6,113 bases of DNA, taken from assembly GCA_003450125.1 (NCBI GenBank), contig DMFR01000415.1, forward strand, positions 7,495 to 13,607. The letters are read 5' to 3'. This DNA comes from Prolixibacteraceae bacterium (lineage in GTDB: Bacteria > Bacteroidota > Bacteroidia > Bacteroidales > Prolixibacteraceae). A program made the position numbers and the translations under genes. This document shows, piece after piece, positions 1 through 6,113 of this stretch (position 1 is its first letter; every line of letters begins with the position of its first letter). Below the pieces are notes generated by a model that had not been told where the DNA came from, did no database searches, and was given only the letters and a program-made list of their open reading frames with translations.

Positions 1-35
1 GGCATAATGATTGATAATCCAAGGAAGTGTGAATT

Positions 36-43
36 TATCATTG
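36..43 (+). promoter_or_regulatory. Weak candidate -7 element upstream of dnaK
   Basis: The octamer TATCATTG matches the Bacteroidota -7 consensus TAnnTTTG with one mismatch. A TTG at 11-13 lies 22 bases upstream as a poor -33 partner. It would give a leader of about 25 nt before the dnaK ATG. Only 73 bases precede the gene, so the true promoter may be outside the window. No CIRCE-type inverted repeat (the HrcA operator) is seen in these 73 bases. This is a tentative call. Confidence 0.2.
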
Positions 44-73
44 AAATAAATCTGATTAAAAAATATCATCAAA

Positions 74-1984
74 ATGGGAAAAATTATTGGAATTGACTTA
101 GGTACCACCAACTCGTGTGTATCAGTTATGGAAGGTAACGAGCCAGTTGTTATCCCAAACAGCGAAGGCAAGCGTACCACACCGTCAATCGTGGGTTTTA
201 TTGAAAACGGCGAACGCAAAGTAGGCGATCCGGCAAAACGTCAGGCGATTACCAATCCTGCAAAGACTGTTTATTCGATCAAACGTTTGATGGGTGAGCC
301 CTATTCAAACTTAACCAAAGAAATACAACGGGTAGCGTATAAGGTCGTTCAGGGCGACAACAATACCCCCCGCGTGGTCATTGAAGACCGTAAATATTCA
401 CCACAGGAAATTTCAGCCATGATTCTTCAGAAGATGAAGAAGACCGCTGAAGACTATCTGGGTCAGGAAGTGACCGATGCCGTGATCACGGTTCCTGCTT
501 ATTTCAGCGATTCACAACGTCAGGCGACCAAAGAAGCAGGCGAAATTGCAGGTTTAAATGTACGCCGTATTATCAACGAACCTACAGCTGCCGCGTTGGC
601 TTATGGGTTGGACAAGATGCACCGCGAAATGAAAATCGCTGTATTTGACCTTGGTGGAGGTACATTTGATATCTCGATCCTGGAATTGGGTGAAGGTGTA
701 TTTGAAGTAAAATCGACCGATGGTGACACTCACCTTGGTGGAGATGACTTTGACCAGGAGATCATCAACTGGCTGGCCTCTGAATTTAAAAATGACGAAG
801 GCATCGACCTGCGCCAGGACCCAATGGCCTTGCAGCGTTTGAAAGAGGCTGCTGAAAAAGCCAAGATTGAATTATCCAGCGGAACCTCGACTGAAATCAA
901 CCTCCCATATATTATGCCGGTGAATGGAATTCCAAAACATTTGGTAAAAACCCTTACCCGTGCAAAATTTGAACAACTGTGTGACAAATTGATCAATGCT
1001 ACCATGGAGCCTTGTCGCAAGGCCCTGAAGAATGCAGGATTACAGGCAAGCGATATTGACGAGGTTATCCTTGTTGGTGGTTCAACCCGTATCCCAGCTG
1101 TTCAGGAAAAGGTACAGCAGTTATTCGGAAAAGCTCCTTCAAAAGGTGTTAATCCTGACGAAGTTGTAGCCATTGGAGCTGCCATTCAGGGTGGAGTATT
1201 GACAGGTGAAGTGAAAGACGTGTTGTTGCTTGATGTAACCCCACTTTCATTGGGTATCGAAACTATGGGTGCTGTTATGACTCGTTTGATCGAATCAAAT
1301 ACGACCATTCCAACCAAGAAATCTGAAACATTTACGACCGCTTCTGACAATCAGCCATCAGTTGAAATCCATGTTTTACAGGGCGAACGCCCTATGGCAA
1401 GCGGGAACAAGACCATTGGTCGTTTCCACCTTGATGGACTTCCACCAGCAATGCGTGGTGTTCCACAAATTGAAGTAACCTTCGATATTGATGCCAACGG
1501 TATCCTGCACGTTGCTGCTAAAGATAAGGCGACAGGTAAAAGCCAGTCAATTCGTATTGAAGCTTCATCAGGCTTAAGCGATAGCGAAATTCAACGTATG
1601 CGTGAAGAAGCCAAAGCCAACGAAGCATCGGATAAAGCAGCCCGTGAAAAAGTGGACAAGCTCAACCAGGCTGACAGTTTGATTTTCCAGACTGAAAAGC
1701 AGTTGAAAGAATTTGGTGACAAATTGCCAGCTGACAAAAGAGGCCCCATTGAAGCCGCTCTTGCTCAACTGAAAACTGCTCACCAGGCTCAGGATCTGGC
1801 AGGCATTGATGCTGCCACAACTGAACTGAATACCGTATTCCAGGCAGCCTCGCAGGAAATGTACAATGCACAGGCTCAGTCGAATGGCGGACAAGAACAA
1901 CCTCACAACGAAGAACATGCCAACGCTGGGGGCGGCAAACAAGACGGCCAGGTAACTGATGTCGACTTCGAAGAAGTGAAGTAA
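74..1984 (+). CDS. dnaK: Molecular chaperone DnaK (Hsp70)
   Basis: Cytosolic ATP-dependent chaperone. It binds exposed hydrophobic peptide segments and, with DnaJ and GrpE, cycles between ATP-bound open and ADP-bound closed states to fold or hold client proteins. The 636 residues are normal for the family. The ATPase domain spans about 1-380: phosphate loop GIDLGTTNSC (6-15), catalytic Lys70, INEPTAAALAYG (167-178), DLGGGTFD (192-199) with the conserved Thr197, and VGGSTRIPA (334-342). The interdomain linker DVLLLD is at 382-387, the beta-sandwich substrate domain at about 388-500, and the helical lid at about 501-600. A Gly/Gln/Asn-rich tail ends in DVDFEEVK, equivalent to the acidic EEVK-type DnaK terminus. 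The start at 74 puts the phosphate loop at its usual distance. The leader is A-rich without a Shine-Dalgarno sequence, as is normal in Bacteroidota. No grpE or dnaJ is adjacent, and a terminator follows, so the gene is probably a single unit on its downstream side. Confidence 0.99.
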   Translation: MGKIIGIDLGTTNSCVSVMEGNEPVVIPNSEGKRTTPSIVGFIENGERKVGDPAKRQAITNPAKTVYSIKRLMGEPYSNLTKEIQRVAYKVVQGDNNTPRVVIEDRKYSPQEISAMILQKMKKTAEDYLGQEVTDAVITVPAYFSDSQRQATKEAGEIAGLNVRRIINEPTAAALAYGLDKMHREMKIAVFDLGGGTFDISILELGEGVFEVKSTDGDTHLGGDDFDQEIINWLASEFKNDEGIDLRQDPMALQRLKEAAEKAKIELSSGTSTEINLPYIMPVNGIPKHLVKTLTRAKFEQLCDKLINATMEPCRKALKNAGLQASDIDEVILVGGSTRIPAVQEKVQQLFGKAPSKGVNPDEVVAIGAAIQGGVLTGEVKDVLLLDVTPLSLGIETMGAVMTRLIESNTTIPTKKSETFTTASDNQPSVEIHVLQGERPMASGNKTIGRFHLDGLPPAMRGVPQIEVTFDIDANGILHVAAKDKATGKSQSIRIEASSGLSDSEIQRMREEAKANEASDKAAREKVDKLNQADSLIFQTEKQLKEFGDKLPADKRGPIEAALAQLKTAHQAQDLAGIDAATTELNTVFQAASQEMYNAQAQSNGGQEQPHNEEHANAGGGKQDGQVTDVDFEEVK

Positions 1985-1993
1985 GAAGATAGA

Positions 1994-2021
1994 CGGAAGT
2001 CGGAAGTCAGAAGATCGGAGC
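1994..2021 (+). repeat. Degenerate 7-bp tandem repeat just after dnaK
   Basis: Four consecutive heptamers can be laid in register: CGGAAGT, CGGAAGT, CAGAAGA, TCGGAGC. The first two are identical, the third differs at two positions and the fourth is loosely related. The preceding bases 1985-1993 (GAAGATAGA) have a similar purine-rich character. It starts 9 bases after the dnaK stop codon and before the terminator, so it would be transcribed in the dnaK 3' UTR. It has no coding potential and its role is unknown. It may be a short remnant of a dispersed intergenic repeat. Confidence 0.6.
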
Positions 2022-2066
2022 ATTGGAAATATATGCCATGACTGACGTATTTTCATAACACATATT

Positions 2067-2101
2067 AAAAGCCCTGTTGGAATTTCCGGCAGGGCTTTTT
2101 T
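2067..2101 (+). terminator. Rho-independent terminator of dnaK
   Basis: An inverted repeat pairs AAAAGCCCTG (2067-2076) with CAGGGCTTTT (2090-2099). The stem extends inward through two T-G wobbles (2077-2078 with 2088-2089) and two G-C pairs (2079-2080 with 2086-2087), closing on a five-base AATTT loop. Six T residues follow at 2096-2101. A GC-rich stem with a T run 83 bases after the dnaK stop is the classic intrinsic terminator layout. It separates dnaK from the sensor gene. The A run on the left side could give weak termination on the opposite strand as well. Confidence 0.93.
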
Positions 2102-2108
2102 GGTACTC

Positions 2109-2133
2109 AGCGGGTGACTTCAAGTCACCCGCT
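2109..2133. repeat. Perfect 25-nt palindrome between terminator and promoter
   Basis: The left arm AGCGGGTGACTT (2109-2120) is exactly complementary to the right arm AAGTCACCCGCT (2122-2133) around a single central C at 2121. All 12 pairs match. It begins eight bases after the dnaK terminator and ends 15 bases before the -33 element of the next gene. No T run follows it, so it is not a standard terminator. It could be a REP-like dispersed palindrome, a second hairpin protecting the dnaK mRNA end, or a dimeric regulator's operator for the sensor gene. The palindrome is seen directly, while its role is open. Confidence 0.85.
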
Positions 2134-2148
2134 CAATAAAATACGATC

Positions 2149-2181
2149 TTTGTCATTTGATCGTTTAGATTGTTATATTTG
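2149..2181 (+). promoter_or_regulatory. Bacteroidota-type promoter for the HTCS gene
   Basis: TTTG at 2149-2152 and TATATTTG at 2174-2181 match the -33 (TTTG) and -7 (TAnnTTTG) elements of the Bacteroidota primary sigma factor, with a 21-base spacer. Transcription should start a few bases after 2181, leaving a leader of roughly 10-15 nt before the ATG at 2200. Placed after the dnaK terminator, it implies that the sensor gene is transcribed on its own. A second TTTG at 2156-2159 is too close to the -7 element (14 bases) to be the better partner. Confidence 0.72.
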
Positions 2182-2199
2182 AACGAACTTGTAAAAGAG

Positions 2200-5100
2200 A
2201 TGGGAAAGCGTATAGTCCTCATACTTTATCTACTTTTGGAAATTGGTTTTGGCTCAAATTGTCAATCAATCAATCCTTCTAATTTGCGTTTCCAATACCT
2301 GACTACCGGCGATGGGTTACCTCAAAATACAATTGATTGTATTTTTCTTGATAGCCAGCGATTCATGTGGTTTGGAACATGGAACGGACTTTGCCGGTAC
2401 GACGGCTATTCTTTTAAGGTATTCCAGAAGAGTGATTCTCAAAAAAATATTCCCGACAATTTTGTCCATGCTATATGTGAAGATAAGTCCAAAAACCTTT
2501 GGGTTGGAACCGCCCACGGGGTCGCTATTTACAATCTGGAAACTGAACAATTTTTTATGCCTGATAGTTTGCAGGCCAAATTGGGAAAAATTGCGGTAAC
2601 GAGTCTCGCTTGTGATAAAAATGGTGGAATATGGGTTGCTGCCGAAAAAGGCAAAATATTTTATGTTTCACCAAAACCGGGTGATGAACGACAATTCAAG
2701 TGCATTGAAATTAATTCAAAAGCAATTCTCAACGCTGATGTTAAGGCAGTATGTATATTAAAAAGCGGGAGGATACTGGTTGGCACAGGTGTTGGTCCTT
2801 ACGAAGTGATTAATGGAGAATTGCACCCTCTTGAATTTCCAGGTGCTGTTTTGGGCCCATTAAATTCTGCAAACATCCTTTGTATTTATGAATCGGGCAA
2901 TGGTGATTGGTGGTTTGGCACCGACATCGGTTTTTTCTGGTATAGGCAATCGACCAGTCAGTTGACCTCCTATACCCACCAGCCCAACAATAGAAACAGC
3001 ATATCGAATGCAACTGTTATGTCCATTGCAGAAGAAGCTTCGGGAATCCTATTAATAGGAACTTTGGGTGGATTAAATTTTTTCGATCCGGGAACAGCCA
3101 CCATTTCAGGAATTGACAGGCGTTTAGATGAAAATGGAACCCTGAACAATGAGTTTGTAAACTCGTTATTTACCAACCATGACGGAGATGTCTGGATTGG
3201 TACAGAAAAAGGAGGGGTAAACAAATACAGTACCTACCAGAAGCCTTTTTATTCGCTTCACAATCAACCGGATGACCAGAACAGTTTGAGCAATAATACC
3301 ATTAATTCAATACTAAACGACGGGAATATTTTGTGGGTTGGAACGGCAGGTGGCGGACTTAACCGAGTAGATCAAAATACTGGCATAATCGAACATTTTA
3401 TCCAATCGGCTCAACAGCCAGATGGCATTTGCAGTAATTATATTAGTTCGATTTGCCTCGACACGGACAAGCAGCTTTGGGTGTCTTCCTGGGGCGATGG
3501 ACTTGGACGTTTAGTATCAGAGAAAAGCAAGACATTTCAAAACTATAAGAACCAATCGGACAATCCACGAAGCTTAGTGAGTAATTTTGTTTCTGGACTT
3601 ATTCCAGATGACCGTGGATTTTTTGTAGTGTGCACATTAGGAGGCATCGATTTATTCGATCCAAAAAAAGGATCGTTTTTTCACTTTCAGGAGAAATTCG
3701 ATAAAGGCGTTGAGACACCGGCGGTTGGTTGCATATTGAAAGACCGGAAAGACTATTACTGGATCGGCTCTCGTAAAGGGCTATTCCGTATTCCGGCAAA
3801 GTTGGTGGTTCCAACTTCCCAAAAACTAACTTCTGAAGATTATGGATTTTTTGCCAATAGTCCAGGTGATTCTCTATCCCTTCCGGGTAATTATGTCATT
3901 TCGCTTTTGGAAGATCACCTGGGAAATATTTGGGTTGGGACATACGGAAATGGGTTTTGCAAAGCGGTACATGCTTCCGATGGGAAAATCCAGTTTATTA
4001 CCTATACAAAAACCAATGGGTTGTGTGACGACGTGGTTTATGCAATGGAAGAAGACCACAGCGGGAACATCTGGATCAGTACCGACAATGGCTTGTCGAA
4101 ATTTAATCCTGAAAAAGTTTCCTTTCAGAATTTTTACACCAAAGATGGGTTGCTCAATGATCAGTTTTATTGGAATTCGTCAAGTTCTGACCATCGTGGA
4201 AACTTGTATTTTGGCGGCGTGAATGGCCTGAATTATTTTAGTCCTGGGGAAATCAATTATTATCCACGCCTTCCGAAAGTGGTTTTTACAGACTTTCAGG
4301 TTTTCAATCAGTCAGTGAAAATAGGAGAGAAATTGCATGGGAATATCGTGTTAGCCAGATCGGTTTCCGAAACACAGACCATCGAGCTTTCATACAAGGA
4401 CAACATTTTTTCTATTGAATTTTCAGCACTTGATTATTTTTTGCCTGATAAAGTAATTTACGCCTACAAGATGGAGGGTGTTGATCAAAATTGGGTCACC
4501 GTTACTGCGGCACGTCGTTTTGCAACGTATACAAATTTATCGGGAGGAAAGTATAGATTTTTAGTAAAGGCGGCCAACAGCGATGGTTTGTGGTCGGTCG
4601 AGCCCACTGTATTGGCTATTATAATTGATCCTCCCTACTGGCAAACTTCATGGTTCAGGTTACTGGCAATTCTGGCATTAACTCTTTCGGTAATGGGCTA
4701 TATTCGGTACCGGACACGATATTTGCATGAACAAAAACGGAAATTGGAAATTCAGGTGCGTGAACGTACCATCCAGATTGAAGAACAGAAGGAAAAACTT
4801 CAGGAGCAATCAAGTATTTTACTGCAATCGAACAATGTGTTAGCAGAACGCCGGGAATTCATTGAAGGACAAAAGATTGAACTGGAACAACAAAACCATT
4901 TGATTGTTACTCAACGCGACGAAATGATCGAATTGAATAAAAAAGTGAGTTTGATCAACCAACTGCGGCTACGTTTTTTTACCAATATTTCACACGAATT
5001 CCGAACGCCACTAACCCTGATTCTTGATCCGCTCGAATCGCTGATGAAGACTATGGAAGATGACAAGGTAACCAGTCAAACACTAAAATTGATCAACCGA

Positions 5101-6113
5101 AATGCCCAGAGGTTATTGCATTTGATCAACCAGTTGATGTATTTCAGGAAAATTGAAACAGGTAAAATGGAACTTCGCGTTGTGCAGGGCGAATTGGTGG
5201 CTTTCCTGAAGGAGGTTTTTGATTCATTCCTCGATTTGGCAGCACACAGCAATATTCAGTATCAGTTTTTATCAGAAAACCCGGTCCAGTCAACATGGTT
5301 CGATCCAGAGAAAATTGAAAATATATTTTATAATCTGCTCTCAAACGCGTTTAAGTTTACCTCAGAAGGAGGCCGAATCTCGATGAAAGTTACCTTTAGT
5401 CAACCGGATGTCAACCGGGTGGGACTGGCCTTTCCATTCATTGGAATAGAGGTAATAGACTCAGGAAAAGGAATTTCTGCCGAACATCTGCCATTTGTAT
5501 TCGACCAGTTTTATCAGGTTGACAGTACCCTAAGTAATATGCAAAAAGGTTCGGGTGTAGGATTGGCATTGACACAAGAACTTGTTCAGGCCATGCATGG
5601 CGAAATCTCGGTGGAGAGCGAATTGGGAAGAGGAAGTATTTTTAGAGTGTTTTTGCCATACCAAGCCGACAATTTTGCACATGAAGAACTCGATCTTACT
5701 GGAAGTGTCCAATCCGTAAACCTGCAATCGAAAGTTGACGTGATTACTGAAGAATTGATGCTTGTTGGTTCCTCGCTTGAAGCAACAGAATTAAAGGCAG
5801 ATAAATCGAAACCGCTGATCCTAATTGTTGAGGATAATTATGATTTACGAGCTTTCCTGATTCAATCGATGAAAAATGATTTTCGTTTGCTTGGTGCTGC
5901 AAACGGTAAGGAAGGATTGGAAATGGCCAAAAAATTCACACCAGATTTGATTATCAGTGATGTGATGATGCCTGTGATGGATGGGCTTGAGCTCTGCAGC
6001 CGACTGAAGAAGGAAATTCATACCAGCCATATTCCAGTGATATTGCTTACCGCCAAAGCAATGATTGAACATTGGATTGAAGGTCTGGAAACCGGAGCAG
6101 ATGACTATATTCC
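2200..6113 (+). CDS. Hybrid two-component system sensor (HTCS), 3' end cut by window
   Basis: Membrane sensor joining periplasmic ligand recognition, histidine kinase and response regulator in one chain. In Bacteroidota such proteins typically sense glycan fragments and activate polysaccharide utilization loci. The 1304 codons visible encode: a probable signal peptide (about 1-21, core IVLILYLLLEIGFG); fourteen Reg_prop propeller blades (about 30-690; W-[IV]-G-T-type motifs from MWFGT at 56-60 to LYFGG at 669-673), consistent with two seven-bladed propellers; a Y_Y_Y domain (about 715-810); one membrane helix (about 818-835); a coiled coil (about 840-920); HisKA with phospho-acceptor His932 in SHEFRTPLTL; HATPase with N-box Asn1049, DSGKG (1087-1091) and GSGVG (1117-1121); and a receiver domain with Glu1211/Asp1212, phospho-acceptor Asp1254, Thr1284 and Lys1286. 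All catalytic residues are present. A C-terminal AraC-type DNA-binding domain is expected beyond the edge but not seen. ATG 2200 is the first ATG after the in-frame stop at 2158. The actual ligand cannot be read from the sequence. Confidence 0.96.
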   Translation, partial: MGKRIVLILYLLLEIGFGSNCQSINPSNLRFQYLTTGDGLPQNTIDCIFLDSQRFMWFGTWNGLCRYDGYSFKVFQKSDSQKNIPDNFVHAICEDKSKNLWVGTAHGVAIYNLETEQFFMPDSLQAKLGKIAVTSLACDKNGGIWVAAEKGKIFYVSPKPGDERQFKCIEINSKAILNADVKAVCILKSGRILVGTGVGPYEVINGELHPLEFPGAVLGPLNSANILCIYESGNGDWWFGTDIGFFWYRQSTSQLTSYTHQPNNRNSISNATVMSIAEEASGILLIGTLGGLNFFDPGTATISGIDRRLDENGTLNNEFVNSLFTNHDGDVWIGTEKGGVNKYSTYQKPFYSLHNQPDDQNSLSNNTINSILNDGNILWVGTAGGGLNRVDQNTGIIEHFIQSAQQPDGICSNYISSICLDTDKQLWVSSWGDGLGRLVSEKSKTFQNYKNQSDNPRSLVSNFVSGLIPDDRGFFVVCTLGGIDLFDPKKGSFFHFQEKFDKGVETPAVGCILKDRKDYYWIGSRKGLFRIPAKLVVPTSQKLTSEDYGFFANSPGDSLSLPGNYVISLLEDHLGNIWVGTYGNGFCKAVHASDGKIQFITYTKTNGLCDDVVYAMEEDHSGNIWISTDNGLSKFNPEKVSFQNFYTKDGLLNDQFYWNSSSSDHRGNLYFGGVNGLNYFSPGEINYYPRLPKVVFTDFQVFNQSVKIGEKLHGNIVLARSVSETQTIELSYKDNIFSIEFSALDYFLPDKVIYAYKMEGVDQNWVTVTAARRFATYTNLSGGKYRFLVKAANSDGLWSVEPTVLAIIIDPPYWQTSWFRLLAILALTLSVMGYIRYRTRYLHEQKRKLEIQVRERTIQIEEQKEKLQEQSSILLQSNNVLAERREFIEGQKIELEQQNHLIVTQRDEMIELNKKVSLINQLRLRFFTNISHEFRTPLTLILDPLESLMKTMEDDKVTSQTLKLINRNAQRLLHLINQLMYFRKIETGKMELRVVQGELVAFLKEVFDSFLDLAAHSNIQYQFLSENPVQSTWFDPEKIENIFYNLLSNAFKFTSEGGRISMKVTFSQPDVNRVGLAFPFIGIEVIDSGKGISAEHLPFVFDQFYQVDSTLSNMQKGSGVGLALTQELVQAMHGEISVESELGRGSIFRVFLPYQADNFAHEELDLTGSVQSVNLQSKVDVITEELMLVGSSLEATELKADKSKPLILIVEDNYDLRAFLIQSMKNDFRLLGAANGKEGLEMAKKFTPDLIISDVMMPVMDGLELCSRLKKEIHTSHIPVILLTAKAMIEHWIEGLETGADDYI

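Noticed and set aside
730..1020. Open frame of 96 codons on the - strand inside dnaK
   Set aside because: It is a shadow of the dnaK ATPase domain, with no family resemblance and no promoter or leader of its own.
1574..2056. Long open frame on the - strand opposite the 3' part of dnaK (160 codons)
   Set aside because: It is antisense to a strongly conserved coding region. dnaK genes are known for long antisense open frames caused by codon bias. The translation shows no recognisable domain and the frame would also cross the terminator-side intergenic sequence.
2015..2066. Small RNA or short peptide gene between dnaK and its terminator
   Set aside because: No start codon with a meaningful reading frame, no promoter match and no separate stable hairpin could be found in this stretch.
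2109..2133. Palindrome as a second intrinsic terminator
   Set aside because: The right arm is followed by CAATAAAATACG rather than a T run, and the same holds for the opposite strand, where no T tract directly follows the stem.
2200..2265. Lipoprotein signal on the HTCS because of Cys21
   Set aside because: The residues before Cys21 are GSN. Asn at -1 does not fit a lipobox, so an ordinary signal peptide or uncleaved anchor is more likely.
2312..2599. Open frame of 95 codons on the + strand in a different frame
   Set aside because: It lies wholly inside the HTCS propeller, whose own frame encodes clear blade motifs here (MWFGTWNGL, LWVGTAHGV).
3842..4222. Open frame of 126 codons on the + strand in a different frame
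   Set aside because: It overlaps HTCS blades 12-14 in the correct frame. Its translation is an out-of-frame reading of the same repeats.
2200..6113. Possible frameshift or broken gene, since no closed frame covers the right two-thirds of the window
   Set aside because: Reading codon by codon from ATG 2200 gives an uninterrupted frame to the last base with domains in the expected order. It merely lacks a stop codon because the window ends.

Overview
The window looks like chromosomal DNA from a member of the Bacteroidota, probably an environmental Bacteroidales or Marinilabiliales-type bacterium. The genus is not resolved, and the order-level guess is inference. Three things support this. A hybrid two-component system (HTCS) sensor of the type concentrated in this phylum is present. 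A promoter matches the Bacteroidota pattern TTTG / TAnnTTTG. Both genes have A-rich leaders without a Shine-Dalgarno sequence.

Layout, all on the + strand: 1-73 is a short leader. 74-1984 is a complete dnaK (Hsp70 chaperone, 636 aa). 1985-2199 is an intergenic region holding, in order, a degenerate 7-bp tandem repeat, a strong intrinsic terminator for dnaK, a perfect 25-nt palindrome and a promoter. 2200-6113 is an open-ended reading frame of 1304 complete codons that runs off the window. It encodes a giant HTCS: signal peptide, fourteen propeller blades, Y_Y_Y domain, one membrane helix, a long coiled coil, histidine kinase and the start of a receiver domain. No stop codon or frameshift interrupts this frame, so the second half of the window is one gene.

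The two genes are probably independent transcription units, since a terminator and a separate promoter lie between them. DnaK is core proteostasis. The HTCS is most likely the regulator of a carbohydrate-use locus, probably beyond the right edge, sensing a glycan fragment in the periplasm and switching on degradation and uptake genes. No new enzyme system or defence system is visible. The less ordinary items are the intergenic palindrome, the heptamer repeat, and an extended coiled coil with a 28-residue internal repeat between the membrane helix and the kinase.
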